A DNA stretch of 64,000 nucleotides from Ancylobacter crimeensis (GCF_023016805.1 NZ_JALKCH010000001.1:124001-188000); one strand, 5' to 3'. Numbered from the stretch's first letter, positions 10,519-20,007 are shown. A program made the numbers and translations. The notes: generated by a model not told the origin, from the sequence alone.

Positions 10519-11874
10519 ATGTCCCTCACCGTTGCCATTGTCGGCCGGCCCAATGTCGGCAAGTCGACGCTGTTCAACCGGCTGGTGGGCAAGCGTCTCG
10601 CCCTCGTCGACGACCGCCCCGGCGTGACCCGCGACCGCCGCGAGGGCGACGCGCAGCTTGGCCACCTGCAGTTCAGCATCATCGACACCGCCGGTCTCGA
10701 GGAGGCCAAGGCCGACAGCCTGGAGGCGCGGATGCGCGCCCAGACCGAGGCCGCCATCGCCGATGCCGACGTGCTGCTGTTCATGGTCGACGCCCGCTCC
10801 GGCCTGACGCCGACCGACCGCGTCTTTGCCGATCTGGTGCGCCGCGCCGGCAAGCACACCATCCTCGTCGCCAACAAGAGCGAGGGCCGGCAGGGCGAGG
10901 CCGGCTTCATGGAGGCGTTCGGCCTCGGCCTCGGCGAGCCGGTGCCGATCTCGGCCGAGCATGGCGAGGGCATGGCCGATCTATTCCGCGCGCTGCGCGA
11001 GGTGTTTCCAGACGACGATGAGGCGGACGAGGAAAGCGAGGAGCCGGAAGAGGGCGGCCAGCGGCGCATCCGCGTCGCGGTGCTTGGGCGGCCCAATGCC
11101 GGCAAGTCCACCCTCATCAACGCCCTGCTCGGCGAAGACCGGCTGCTCACCGGCCCGGAGGCCGGCATCACCCGCGACTCCATCGCGGTCGAAGTGGAGC
11201 GCGCGGGCATTCCGCTGAAGGTGTTCGACACGGCCGGCATGCGCAAGCGCGCCCGCGTCGACGACAAGCTGGAGAAGCTCTCCGTCGCCGACGGCATCCG
11301 CGCCGCCCGCTTTGCCGAGGTGGTGGTGGTGATGATGGACGCCACCCACCCCTTCGAGGAGCAGGATCTGCGCATCGCCGACCTCGTGCTGCGCGAGGGC
11401 CGGGCGCTGGTGCTGGCGATCTCGAAATCCGACCTTGTGCGCGGGGAGGGCGGCTTCCTCTCCCGCATGCGCGAGGAGGCCGACCACTGGCTGCCGCAGG
11501 CCAGGGGCATGCCGGTGGTGCTGGTCTCCGGCCTCACCGGGCACGGGCTCGATCACCTCGTGCAGGCGGTGGCGAAGGCGCATGAGGTCTGGAACCGGCG
11601 CATCGCCACCAACCCGCTCAACCGCTGGCTGACCGAGACCACCGGCGAGCATCCGCCACCGGCGGTGTCCGGCCGCCGCATCAAGCTGCGCTACATCACC
11701 CAGCCCAAGAGCCGGCCGCCGAGCTTCGTGCTGTTCTGCTCGCGCGCCGATGCGCTACCGGAGAGCTATCTGCGCTACCTCACCAACGGCCTGCGCACCA
11801 CCTTCGACCTGCCCGGCGTGCCGATCCGCATCACGCTGCGCGAAAAGGACAACCCCTACGCCGAGAAGGAGTGA
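10519..11874 (+). CDS. der: Ribosome-associated GTPase Der (EngA)
   Basis: Der has two GTPase domains in tandem and is needed for 50S subunit maturation. Both are visible: domain 1 with [14 protein letters not shown] near residue 8 and DTAGLE, domain 2 with [19 protein letters not shown] near residue 190 and [11 protein letters not shown]. An acidic linker ([16 protein letters not shown]) joins them, and a KH-like C-terminal domain with [19 protein letters not shown] closes the protein. 451 residues is normal. It is the last gene of a probable operon starting at the TPR gene. Confidence 0.97.
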   Translation: MSLTVAIVGRPNVGKSTLFNRLVGKRLALVDDRPGVTRDRREGDAQLGHLQFSIIDTAGLEEAKADSLEARMRAQTEAAIADADVLLFMVDARSGLTPTDRVFADLVRRAGKHTILVANKSEGRQGEAGFMEAFGLGLGEPVPISAEHGEGMADLFRALREVFPDDDEADEESEEPEEGGQRRIRVAVLGRPNAGKSTLINALLGEDRLLTGPEAGITRDSIAVEVERAGIPLKVFDTAGMRKRARVDDKLEKLSVADGIRAARFAEVVVVMMDATHPFEEQDLRIADLVLREGRALVLAISKSDLVRGEGGFLSRMREEADHWLPQARGMPVVLVSGLTGHGLDHLVQAVAKAHEVWNRRIATNPLNRWLTETTGEHPPPAVSGRRIKLRYITQPKSRPPSFVLFCSRADALPESYLRYLTNGLRTTFDLPGVPIRITLREKDNPYAEKE

Positions 11875-11904
11875 GGGCAGGCGCGCCCTCCTCCGTTCCC
11901 CTGT

Positions 11905-12684
11905 TCAGCCCGGCAGGTGGAAATCCACCAGCCGCCGCGTTGGGAAGTCGTAAAGCCGGCCCGTCTCCTCGAAGGAGGGCAGGCACAGCGCGAGGATCGC
12001 CTCCGCTACCTCGTCCGGCGTCGGCAGGGTTTCCGGATCCTCGCTGGGGAACGCCTTGGCCCGCATCCGGGTGCGCACCGGGCCGGGATTGAGCAGGTTG
12101 ACGCGCAGGTTCGAGAGATTGGCCGTTTCCGCCGCCCAGGTACGCGCCAGAACCTCCACCGCCGCCTTGGTGACCGCATAGGGCCCCCAATAGGCCCGCG
12201 CCTTGTGCGCCGCGCCGGATGAGACGAGGACCGCGCGCCCGGCCGTCGAGAGCCGCAGCAAGGGGTCCAGCGAGCGCACCAGCCGGTAGTTGGCGGTGAG
12301 GTTGATGGCGACGATGTCGTCCCATTCCTTCGGCTCGACCTGCGCCAGCGGCGTCATCGGCCCCAGGATGCCGGCATTGCCGATGAACACGTCCAGCCGG
12401 CCGAACCGCTCATAGAGCGCGCCGCCCAGCCGGTCGATCGCCTCGAAATCCTTCACGTCCATCGGCACCAGCGTGGCGGAGGAACCGGCCTCGGTGATCG
12501 CGTCGTCCAGTTCCTCCAGCGCGCCGGAGGTGCGCCCGATGGCGATGACATGCGCACCGGCCTTCGCCAGCGCCACGGCGGTCGCCTGCCCGATGCCGCG
12601 GGTGGCGCCGGTGACCAGCGCGTAGCGGCCGGTGAGGGGATGGAGCAAGGTTTGGTTGGCGTCAGGGGTGGGGGCGTCGTTCAT
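11905..12684 (-). CDS. Short-chain dehydrogenase/reductase
   Basis: A 259-residue classical SDR. The NAD(P)-binding TGATRGIGQA motif lies near residue 26, the NAG motif (IGNAGILG) near 105, and the catalytic set is Ser in LVSSGAAH and the Tyr/Lys pair in YAVTKAA. The substrate is unknown. In related genomes an SDR of this kind sits downstream of purF, as here with one VOC gene between; no functional link is established. Its 3' end faces der with a 30-bp gap. The family call is strong, the specific activity unassigned. Confidence 0.88.
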   Translation of the reverse strand: MNDAPTPDANQTLLHPLTGRYALVTGATRGIGQATAVALAKAGAHVIAIGRTSGALEELDDAITEAGSSATLVPMDVKDFEAIDRLGGALYERFGRLDVFIGNAGILGPMTPLAQVEPKEWDDIVAINLTANYRLVRSLDPLLRLSTAGRAVLVSSGAAHKARAYWGPYAVTKAAVEVLARTWAAETANLSNLRVNLLNPGPVRTRMRAKAFPSEDPETLPTPDEVAEAILALCLPSFEETGRLYDFPTRRLVDFHLPG

Positions 12685-12715
12685 GCGGCGTCCTCTCTTG
12701 GGGGCGTCTGGAAGA

Positions 12716-13132
12716 TCAGTTGGAAGCCGACATCACGACCGACGGCGCGGAGCGTCGGTGCGGGCCATGATAGACGGCCTCGATATTGTTGCCTTCGGGG
12801 TCGAGCACGAAGGCGGCGTAATAGCCGGGATGATGGTCGCGCAGCCCCGGTTCGTCATTGTCGCGTCCGCCGGCCGCAAGCGCCGCCGCGTAGAAGCGGC
12901 GCACGGTGGCCTCGTTCGCCGCCTGGAAGGCGAGGTGGGTCCGGCCGGTGGTCGGCGTGCCGGCGCTGACGAAGAGCTCGTCGCAAAAGAAAGCGCCCTC
13001 GCCGTCGCTCACCGGGACGCCGAGGGCCTTGAAGATGGCGCCGTAGAATAGCCGGCACGCCGGCAGGTCGCTTACCACGAGCTGGATATGGTCGATCAGC
13101 CGGCCGCGATGCCATTCACGCTGTTCGACCAT
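12716..13132 (-). CDS. VOC (glyoxalase/bleomycin-resistance) family protein
   Basis: A 138-residue single-domain VOC protein. The start IDHIQLVVSDLPACRLFY and the end GYYAAFVLDPEGNNIEAVYHG are the paired beta-alpha-beta-beta-beta units of the fold, with the candidate metal-ligand His in the first and Glu in the last. HLAF in the middle provides a further His. Such proteins range from lyases to dioxygenases; the reaction is unknown. I start it at ATG 13132, just after the purF stop region; the frame runs further upstream into purF but that part is not VOC-like. It lies between purF and an SDR gene on the same strand. Confidence 0.85.
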   Translation of the reverse strand: MVEQREWHRGRLIDHIQLVVSDLPACRLFYGAIFKALGVPVSDGEGAFFCDELFVSAGTPTTGRTHLAFQAANEATVRRFYAAALAAGGRDNDEPGLRDHHPGYYAAFVLDPEGNNIEAVYHGPHRRSAPSVVMSASN

Positions 13133-13157
13133 GCCCGCCTCCTGCGTGGCGCCGCGT

Positions 13158-14660
13158 TCAGCTCGCCTCCGCCAGCAGCGAGAGCTGGCGCACCGGCACC
13201 TCGCCGTCACGGTCGGTGAGCGGGGTCGGGTATTCGCCGGTGAAGCAGTGATCGGTGAATTGCGGGCGCACCGGGTCGCGACCCTCGAAGCCCATGGCGC
13301 GATAGATGCCGTCCACCGAGAGGAAGGCGAGGCTGTCGGCGCCGATGTAGCGGCGCATGCCTTCCAGATCGTGGGTGGCGGCGAGCAACTTGTCGCGGTC
13401 CGGGGTGTCGATGCCGTAATAGTCCGGGTGGGTGATCGGCGGCGACGAGATGCGGAAATGAACCTCGCGGGCGCCGGCCTCGCGCATCATGCGCACGATT
13501 TTCACTGACGTCGTCCCACGAACCAGGCTGTCGTCGATCAGCACGATGCGCTTGCCCTCGACCACCGCGCGGTTGGCCGAGTGCTTCATGCGCACGCCCT
13601 GGTCGCGGATCGACTGGGTCGGCTGGATGAAGGTGCGGCCCACATAGTGGTTGCGGATGATGCCGAGTTCGTAGGGAATGCCGGAGGCCTGCGCATAGCC
13701 GATGGCCGCCGGCACGCCGGAATCCGGAACCGGCACCACCACGTCGGCATCGGCCGGCGACTCGGAGGCGAGCTGCATGCCCATGGTCTTGCGGACCTGG
13801 TAGACCGAACGGCCGCCGACGATCGAATCCGGCCGGGCGAAATAGATGTACTCGAAGATGCAGGGGCGCGGGGCCACCTGCGGGAAGGGGCGCAGAGTCT
13901 CGACCTTGTCGGAGGAGAAGACGATCACCTCGCCCGGCTCGACGTCGCGCACATAGCGGGCGCCGATGATGTCGAGCGCGCAGGTCTCGGAGGTGAGGAT
14001 CGGGTGCCCGTCCAGCTCGCCGAGCACCAGCGGGCGGATGCCGAGCGGATCGCGCGCGCCCACCAGCTTCTTGTTGGTGAGGCCGACAAAGGCATAGGCG
14101 CCTTCGAGATGCCGCAGCGCCTCGATGAAGCGCTCGGTGAAGCGCGGCTTCTTGGAGCGGGCGACGAGGTGGAGCATCACCTCGGTGTCGGAAGTCGACT
14201 GGCAGATGGCACCGTCGCGGATCAGCTGGCGGCGCAGCGTCAGGCCGTTGGTGAGGTTGCCGTTATGGGCGATGGCGAAGCCGCCGCCGTCGAGCTCCGC
14301 GAAGAGCGGCTGGACATTGCGCAGGATGGTGGCGCCGGTCGTGGAATAGCGCACATGGCCGATGGCGATCTGCCCCGGCAGGCGCTTGATGACCTCGGCG
14401 TCGGAGAAGGCGTCGCCGACGAGGCCGAGGCGACGCTCGGAGTGGAAGCGCTGGCCGTCGAAGGTGGTGATCCCGGTGGCTTCCTGGCCGCGATGCTGCA
14501 GGGCGTGGAGGCCGAGCGCGGTGATCGCCGCGGCGTCCGGGTGGCCATAGACGCCGAACACGCCGCATTCCTCGCGCAGCGTGTCGCCATAAGGATCGAA
14601 CGTCGCAGCATCGCCGCAGGCCGCTTTCACCTGAGCGTCATCAACCATCGCGTACGTCAT
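13158..14660 (-). CDS. purF: Amidophosphoribosyltransferase (PurF)
   Basis: PurF makes 5-phosphoribosylamine from PRPP and glutamine, the first step of purine synthesis. The 500-residue protein has the glutamine amidotransferase nucleophile Cys 32 (REECGVFGVYG), so residues 1-31 are a propeptide as in many bacterial PurF proteins. The PRPP loop is IVLIDDSLVRGTTSVKIV near residue 365. ATG 14660 is supported by a strong GGAGGT 4-5 bases upstream; the frame continues open to 14786 but without ribosome site. The upstream gap to cvpA holds nested inverted repeats described separately. Confidence 0.97.
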   Translation of the reverse strand: MTYAMVDDAQVKAACGDAATFDPYGDTLREECGVFGVYGHPDAAAITALGLHALQHRGQEATGITTFDGQRFHSERRLGLVGDAFSDAEVIKRLPGQIAIGHVRYSTTGATILRNVQPLFAELDGGGFAIAHNGNLTNGLTLRRQLIRDGAICQSTSDTEVMLHLVARSKKPRFTERFIEALRHLEGAYAFVGLTNKKLVGARDPLGIRPLVLGELDGHPILTSETCALDIIGARYVRDVEPGEVIVFSSDKVETLRPFPQVAPRPCIFEYIYFARPDSIVGGRSVYQVRKTMGMQLASESPADADVVVPVPDSGVPAAIGYAQASGIPYELGIIRNHYVGRTFIQPTQSIRDQGVRMKHSANRAVVEGKRIVLIDDSLVRGTTSVKIVRMMREAGAREVHFRISSPPITHPDYYGIDTPDRDKLLAATHDLEGMRRYIGADSLAFLSVDGIYRAMGFEGRDPVRPQFTDHCFTGEYPTPLTDRDGEVPVRQLSLLAEAS

Positions 14661-14741
14661 GGGACCTCCGGTCCGTGCGCAGTCCGGCGGCTGCGCGTGC
14701 TCCCTTGAGCCCCTCCCGATCCTGCGGACGAAAAAGGCTCG

Positions 14742-14801
14742 CGCTCCAGGTAACCGGAGCGTTTCCGCAACGCAAACGTCATACAACGTTCACGGAAAGC
14801 G
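14742..14801. promoter_or_regulatory. Nested inverted repeats upstream of purF
   Basis: Within the 198-bp gap between cvpA and purF are CGCTCC-N8-GGAGCG at 14742-14761, AACGT-N6-ACGTT at 14775-14790, and flanking TTTCCG/CGGAAA arms that make a larger, roughly symmetric block to about 14801. The piece ACGCAAACGT at 14770 resembles one half of a gammaproteobacterial PurR box, but the other half does not match. It may be an operator or leader hairpin for purF. Confidence 0.35.
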
Positions 14802-14858
14802 CTCCAGCGGGTCGTAAAGACAGAAACCGCCGAAACGATGACGTTGCGGCGGCTCACA

Positions 14859-15431
14859 TCATTGCGCGGGCTGCGTGGGAGCGGTCGGCTCCGGCGGCGG
14901 CTCGGCGTCGGTATCCTTGGAGCCCTTGAATTCGCGGATCAGGCCCTCGGGATCATCCGGCAGGATGGAGATGAGCCAGTTGCCCCCGCTTTGCAAGACC
15001 ACCCGCGAGCGGGCATCGCGAATCCAGGAGGGCTGGCCCTGCTCGTTCTGGGACAACCAGTTGAAGAACAGGAACGCCACAACCATGATGAGAAAGCCGC
15101 GCGCCAGGCCGAAAATGAAGCCCAGCGTGCGGTCCAGCGCCCCGATCCGGCTGTCCAGCACCGCATCCGAGATGCGCACGGTGATGATGGACACGATGAT
15201 GAGGGTCACCACGAAGACGCCGCCGGCGGCTGCGATCATTGCAACCGTGTCTTGGCTGATATGCTGCTTTGCGAAGGGCAGGACGTGGGGATAGGCGTAC
15301 AGCGTCACCACCGCCGCGATCAGCCACGACGCGATCGCGAACACCTCGCGCACGAAGCCTCGCACCATCGCCAGAAGGCCGGAGATCAGCATGACGGCGA
15401 GAAGGATGATATCGAGCAGCGTCAAGGACAT
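14859..15431 (-). CDS. cvpA: CvpA family membrane protein
   Basis: A 190-residue inner-membrane protein with about four hydrophobic helices, starting MSLTLLDIILLAVMLISG, the family's typical first helix. RGFVREVFAIASWLIAA and GFIFGLARGFLIMVV are further family blocks, and the last 30 residues are charged then Pro/Glu-rich and probably cytoplasmic. CvpA is linked to colicin V production and membrane stress tolerance in enteric bacteria, and commonly sits next to purF, as here. Molecular function is not settled. Confidence 0.92.
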   Translation of the reverse strand: MSLTLLDIILLAVMLISGLLAMVRGFVREVFAIASWLIAAVVTLYAYPHVLPFAKQHISQDTVAMIAAAGGVFVVTLIIVSIITVRISDAVLDSRIGALDRTLGFIFGLARGFLIMVVAFLFFNWLSQNEQGQPSWIRDARSRVVLQSGGNWLISILPDDPEGLIREFKGSKDTDAEPPPEPTAPTQPAQ

Positions 15432-15536
15432 CCACCTGGTGTGAAGCAGGGCGGGACGGGCCGGGGGGATCGAGGCGAATCCTCAACGGCGCCGGAGGCG
15501 AGGGCGGGCGAGGTATAGCGTGCCCCACCGCACCCG

Positions 15537-16952
15537 TCACGCCTCTTCTGCCGCCTTCTGTGGAGCGCGGCGCGGGGCGCGCGCCGCGATGCCGGCGACG
15601 AGATCGGCCAGCGTCGCCGCCGGGCGGATCGCGAGGCTGGCCTCGCCGGGCGGGGGATCGCTGGCGAGCAGCGGCGGCACCACGGCGCCCTTGAAGCCGA
15701 GCTTGGCCGCCTCCTTCAGCCGCGCCACCGTGTGGGCGACCGGCCGGATCGCGCCGGTAAGGCTGAGCTCGCCGAAATAGACGCTTTCCGCGGGCAGCAC
15801 GGCGCCGGTGAGCGAGGACACCAGGGCCGCTGCCACCGCAAGATCGGCCGCCGGCTCGGAGATGCGGAAGCCGCCGGCGACATTGAGATGCACGTCATGG
15901 CCGCCGAGCTTCACGCCGCAACGTGCTTCCAGCACCGCGAGCACCATGGAGAGGCGGCTGGGATCCCACCCCACAACGGCGCGGCGCGGCGTGCCGAGGC
16001 TGGTGGGCACCACGAGCGCCTGAATTTCCACCAGCACCGGGCGCGTGCCCTCCATGCCGGCATAGACCGAGGTGCCCGGTGCCGAGCGGTCGCGATTGGC
16101 AAGAAAGAGTTCGGAGGGGTTGGCGACTTCGCGCAGGCCGAGCCCGGTCATCTCGAACACGCCGATCTCGTCGGTCGGGCCGAAGCGGTTCTTCTGTGCG
16201 CGCAGGATGCGGAAGCGGTGCGCGCCGTCGCCCTCGAAGGAGAGCACCGCGTCCACCATGTGCTCGACCACACGCGGGCCGGCGATCTGGCCGTCCTTGG
16301 TGACATGGCCAACCAGGATCACCGCAGCGCCGGCCTTCTTGGCATAGCGGATCAGGATCTGTGCCGAGGTGCGCACCTGGGTGACGGTGCCGGGCGCGGA
16401 TTCGACGCTCTCCGTCCACATGGTCTGGATCGAATCGACCACAACCAGTGCCGGGCTGCGGCCGGCGGAGAGGGTGGCGACGATGTCCTCGACATTGGTT
16501 TCCGATGCAAGCTCCACCGCCGCATCGGACAGGCCGAGCCGGCCGGCGCGCAGCCGGACTTGTGCGACCGCCTCCTCGCCCGAGACATAAATGACCCGGT
16601 GGCCGCGCGCCGCCAGCGCCGCCGAGGCCTGGATGAGCAGGGTGGACTTGCCGATGCCCGGATCGCCGCCGATGAGCAGCACCGAACCCGGCACCAGCCC
16701 GCCGCCGGTCACCCGGTCGAACTCGGCGATGCCGGCGACCGTGCGCGGGGCGTCCTCGCTGGCGCCGGAGAGGCCTTCCAGCGGAAAGACCCTGCCCTTG
16801 CGGTCGGTGCGCTGGGCGGCGGGGAGAGCGGCCTGGGCGTTCTGCTCCTCGGCGATGCTGTTCCAGGCGCCGCAGGCATCGCATTTGCCTTGCCAGCGTG
16901 GATAGGCGGCGCCGCAGATCTGGCAGATGAAGGCGTTGGGACGTTTGGCCAA
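15537..16952 (-). CDS. radA: DNA repair protein RadA (Sms)
   Basis: RadA is a RecA-like ATPase that drives branch migration during recombinational repair. The 471-residue protein has a zinc-binding N-terminus (Cys 10, 13, 24, 27), a Walker A GGDPGIGKSTLL near residue 95, the RadA-specific KNRFGPTDEIGVFEM motif near 252, and a Lon-like C-terminal domain with GGFRISEPAADLAVAAALVS. The start is a TTG at 16952 with a weak ribosome site; it fits the family's MAK start exactly, so I accept it. It is the third gene of the minus-strand run dnaB-alr-radA-cvpA-purF. Confidence 0.95.
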   Translation of the reverse strand: MAKRPNAFICQICGAAYPRWQGKCDACGAWNSIAEEQNAQAALPAAQRTDRKGRVFPLEGLSGASEDAPRTVAGIAEFDRVTGGGLVPGSVLLIGGDPGIGKSTLLIQASAALAARGHRVIYVSGEEAVAQVRLRAGRLGLSDAAVELASETNVEDIVATLSAGRSPALVVVDSIQTMWTESVESAPGTVTQVRTSAQILIRYAKKAGAAVILVGHVTKDGQIAGPRVVEHMVDAVLSFEGDGAHRFRILRAQKNRFGPTDEIGVFEMTGLGLREVANPSELFLANRDRSAPGTSVYAGMEGTRPVLVEIQALVVPTSLGTPRRAVVGWDPSRLSMVLAVLEARCGVKLGGHDVHLNVAGGFRISEPAADLAVAAALVSSLTGAVLPAESVYFGELSLTGAIRPVAHTVARLKEAAKLGFKGAVVPPLLASDPPPGEASLAIRPAATLADLVAGIAARAPRRAPQKAAEEA

Positions 16953-17024
16953 GGCGTGTCTCGAATGAAGAAGGAATGAACGGCGGGAGGACGGAGCAGG
17001 GCGCCCGCGACGCCGCCCGAGGGA

Positions 17025-18152
17025 TCAGTCCTCGCGCCAGACCCGGTGATAGCGCCGGCCAAGCGAGGTCAGCACTTCATATCCGATCGTGCCGCCATGC
17101 ACCGCCCAGTCGTCCACTCCAATGCCGCCGCCGAGCGCAGTGACGAAATCGCCTGCGTGAACATCGTCTTCCGGCACATCGGTGATGTCGACGGCGAGCA
17201 GGTCCATCGAGATGCGGCCGACCAGCGGGCAGCGCCGGCCGGCGACGAGGACGCAGGCGCCGCGCTTGAGATCGCTGCCGCCGGCAAAACGCGGCAGGCC
17301 GTCGGCATAGCCGGCGGACAGAACGGCGACCCGGCTGAGGCGACGCACCCTTTCGGCCGCGCCATAGCCCACCGCTTCTCCCTCATGCACGGTGCGGATC
17401 TGCGCGATCCTCAATTCCAGCGTGACCACCGGGCGCAGCGGAAGCTGGTCGGCGCGGGCCCGCCCGCCATAGAGCGCGATGCCGGGACGAACGAGATCGA
17501 AATGCAGCGCGCGGTCGCCGAGCGCGCCGGCGGAATTGGCGAGCGAAGCCGGCACGCCGGGGAACAGCGCGGCAATGGCCTGGAAATCCTCGAGCTGACG
17601 AGCGGTCAAAGGATGCAGCGGCTCGTCGGCGCAGGCGAGGTGGCTGAGCAGCAAAGCCAGCGTGAAGCCGACTTCGTTCCGCCGGTCGGCAAGGCCAATC
17701 GCCTCGGCCGGCGCGAGGCCCAGCCGGTTCATGCCGGTATCGACATGGACCGCCGCCGGCAGCGCTTCGCCCTGTGCGGCGCAGAACGCTTCCCAGCGCG
17801 CAATCTCCTCGACGCTGCCGAGAACCGGACGAAGATCATGGGTCCCGAACACCGGTTCGGAGCCTTCGAACAGGCCGTTCAGCACATAGATGGTCGCATC
17901 CGGCAGTGCCGTGCGAAGGCGCCGCCCTTCGATGGGCAGGGCAACGAAGAACACGCGCGCCCCGGCACGCCAGAAGGTGGCGGCGGCCGGCTCCAGTCCG
18001 ACGCCATAGGCATCGGCCTTCAGCACTGCGGCGCACTGGGCCGGCGCCACGCGGGCGGCGATCTCGCGATAGTTTTCAGCGAGGGCCGTGCCGTCGACGG
18101 TCAGCCGGCCGCCGGTCTCTTCGATCGGGATGGTCGGGATTCGCTCGCTCAT
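17025..18152 (-). CDS. alr: Alanine racemase (Alr)
   Basis: Alr interconverts L- and D-alanine for peptidoglycan. The 375-residue enzyme has the PLP lysine 45 in VLKADAYGVG and the second catalytic residue, a tyrosine in EAVGYGAAERVRRLSRVA, in the C-terminal beta domain. SMDLLAVDITD is also typical. It starts 40 bp after the dnaB stop, and this gap is made entirely of a 12-bp tandem repeat that carries the ribosome-binding site, an unusual arrangement. Whether it is the biosynthetic (alr) or catabolic (dadX) type is inferred from its housekeeping neighbours. Confidence 0.95.
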   Translation of the reverse strand: MSERIPTIPIEETGGRLTVDGTALAENYREIAARVAPAQCAAVLKADAYGVGLEPAAATFWRAGARVFFVALPIEGRRLRTALPDATIYVLNGLFEGSEPVFGTHDLRPVLGSVEEIARWEAFCAAQGEALPAAVHVDTGMNRLGLAPAEAIGLADRRNEVGFTLALLLSHLACADEPLHPLTARQLEDFQAIAALFPGVPASLANSAGALGDRALHFDLVRPGIALYGGRARADQLPLRPVVTLELRIAQIRTVHEGEAVGYGAAERVRRLSRVAVLSAGYADGLPRFAGGSDLKRGACVLVAGRRCPLVGRISMDLLAVDITDVPEDDVHAGDFVTALGGGIGVDDWAVHGGTIGYEVLTSLGRRYHRVWRED

Positions 18153-18155
18153 GCT

Positions 18156-18203
18156 GTCACTCTTGGCGTCGTTCCTGCCGTCACTCCTGCCGTCACTCCT
18201 GCG
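18156..18203. repeat. 12-bp tandem repeat, four units, between dnaB and alr
   Basis: Four units on the plus strand: GTCACTCTTGGC, GTCGTTCCTGCC, GTCACTCCTGCC, GTCACTCCTGCG. On the coding (minus) strand each becomes a variant of GGCAGGAGTGAC, which contains AGGAG, a Shine-Dalgarno core, plus GTGA. The unit farthest right includes the dnaB stop codon. The unit length is a multiple of three. Confidence 0.85.
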
Positions 18204-19680
18204 GCGGCAGGAAGTCCTCGTTCGCCAGCGAGGAGAAGCGGGTGTACTGCGCCTCGAAGGCCAGCTTCACGGTGCCGGTGGGGCCGTGGCGCTGCTTGCC
18301 GATGATGACCTCGGCCGTGCCCTGCACCGATTTGAGGTCGGTTTCCCACTTGAACCACTCTTCCGTGCCTTCCTTGGGCTCCTTGCCCTTCAGGTAATAT
18401 TCCTCGCGGAACACGAAGAGCACCACGTCGGCATCCTGCTCGATGGAGCCGGATTCGCGCAGGTCCGAGAGCTGCGGGCGCTTGTCGTCACGCGATTCCA
18501 CCTGTCGGGACAGCTGCGACAGCGCCATGATCGGCACGGCAAGTTCCTTGGCCAGCGCCTTCAGGCCGGTGGTGATCTCGGTGATTTCCTGCACGCGGCC
18601 TTCCGAAGCGCGCTTCGACGAGCCGGAGAGCAGCTGAAGATAGTCCACCACCATGAAGTCGAGGCCGCGCTGGCGCTTCAGCCGGCGGGCGCGGGCGCGC
18701 AGCTGGGCGATGGAGATGCCGCCGGTATCGTCGATATAGAGTGGCGTCACCTGCATCATCTGCGCGCCGGCGGCGAGCTTGTTGAACTCGCTCTCTGAGA
18801 TGTCGCCCCGGCGGATCTTGTAGGACGGGATCTCGGTCTGCTCGGCGAGAATACGGGTGGCGAGCTGCTCGGCCGACATTTCCAGCGAGAAGAAGCCGAC
18901 GATGCCGCCATCCGCTGTCTTGGTGGAGCCGTCCGGCTGCACCTCGCCGCGATAGGCGGCGGCGATGTTGTAGGCGATGTTGGTGGCGAGCGCGGTCTTG
19001 CCCATGCCGGGGCGGCCGGCCAGCACGATGAGGTCGGATGGCTGGAGCCCGCCCATCTTCTCGTCGAGGCGGTCCATTCCGGTGGCGATGCCCGAAAGGT
19101 GGCCGGCGCGCTGGAACGCCCGGCTCGCCATGTCCACGGCCTCGACCAGCGCATCGTTGAAGCGCACGAAGCCGCCATCGTAGCGGCCGGTCTCGGCGAG
19201 CGAATAGAGCCGCTTCTCGGCTTCCTCGATCTGCTCCTGCGGGGTGGAATCGATCGGGGCCTCGAAGGCCTCGTTCACGATCTCCTCGCCGATCTGGATC
19301 AGGTCGCGACGCACCGAGAGATCGTAGATCGTGCGGCCGTAATCCTCGGCATTGATGATGGTGGTCGCCTCGGCGGCAAGCCGGGCCAGATATTGCGGCG
19401 CGGTGAGGCCGGCGAGGTCGAAATCGGCGGGCAGGAAGGTTTTCAGCGTGACCGGAGTCGCCACCTTGCCGGCGCGGACCAGCGTGCCCGCGGTCTCGTA
19501 GATCTTGGCGTGGATCGGCTCGAAGAAGTGGCGCGGCTCAAGGAAGTCGGAGACGCGATAGAACGCCTCGTTGTTCACGAGAATGGCGCCCAGCAGCGCC
19601 TGCTCCGCCTCGACATTGTGCGGGGCGGTGCGATAGGCCGCGCCAGTTTCGGCCGGCTGGGTGGCAGGCTTGTCGAGCAT
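18193..19680 (-). CDS. dnaB: Replicative DNA helicase (DnaB)
   Basis: DnaB is the hexameric 5'-3' helicase that unwinds the chromosome at the fork. The 495-residue protein begins with the helical N-terminal domain (PHNVEAEQALLGAILVNN), then the RecA-like motor with Walker A AGRPGMGKTALATNIA near residue 213, and GLDFMVVDYLQLLSG as Walker B region. LSQLSRQVESRDDKRPQLSDLRESG (in part LSQLSRQVE) is the H4/arginine-finger area. No intein is present. ATG 19680 has GGAG about 9 bases upstream. alr follows closely and is probably co-transcribed. Confidence 0.97.
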   Translation of the reverse strand: MLDKPATQPAETGAAYRTAPHNVEAEQALLGAILVNNEAFYRVSDFLEPRHFFEPIHAKIYETAGTLVRAGKVATPVTLKTFLPADFDLAGLTAPQYLARLAAEATTIINAEDYGRTIYDLSVRRDLIQIGEEIVNEAFEAPIDSTPQEQIEEAEKRLYSLAETGRYDGGFVRFNDALVEAVDMASRAFQRAGHLSGIATGMDRLDEKMGGLQPSDLIVLAGRPGMGKTALATNIAYNIAAAYRGEVQPDGSTKTADGGIVGFFSLEMSAEQLATRILAEQTEIPSYKIRRGDISESEFNKLAAGAQMMQVTPLYIDDTGGISIAQLRARARRLKRQRGLDFMVVDYLQLLSGSSKRASEGRVQEITEITTGLKALAKELAVPIMALSQLSRQVESRDDKRPQLSDLRESGSIEQDADVVLFVFREEYYLKGKEPKEGTEEWFKWETDLKSVQGTAEVIIGKQRHGPTGTVKLAFEAQYTRFSSLANEDFLPPQE

Positions 19681-20007
19681 CGTCCACGGCTCCGGGTGTC
19701 AGGCCCACAGGTAAGGCCGTCGCGACGGCAGAGTCGAATCCGAAAGCCGCCCAATCGCCCGGACAGGCGGCAGAGAAGTCTTGCATGTGGAAGGCGTGCA
19801 AAAGGGCAGGCATCGCTTGACTCAGGGAAAGCCGTTTCGCCGCAAGGGCGCTGGCTCATGAAGCGGTCCGCCGGGTCCTGTCGCTACTGTGTGTCCGCGG
19901 GGTTCCGGATAGGTTGCGCCTATTCAATGTCAGAACAAATGAAGAACGCAAGCAAAAAAACCGAGGGCCGCAACGGCGAGCCCAGGCTTTGCGATTCGGA
20001 TCGGCGG
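19681..20007. other. Gap between cfa-like gene and dnaB
   Basis: These 327 bases hold no convincing gene. The part from 19915 to 19965 is AT-rich. The right half contains the likely terminator of the methyltransferase gene at 19954-19986, and the left half should contain the dnaB promoter, which I could not place with confidence. Confidence 0.5.
19954..19986 (-). terminator. Probable terminator of the cfa-like gene
   Basis: On the minus strand a bulged hairpin (CC-GGGC-CGC pairing with GCG-GCCC-GG around a CGTT loop) is followed directly by seven T residues (19960-19954). It begins 21 bases after the TAG of the upstream methyltransferase gene. Confidence 0.65.

Noticed and set aside
14770-14779. 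PurR box upstream of purF
   Set aside because: Only half of the gammaproteobacterial consensus matches, and that regulator is not known in this group.
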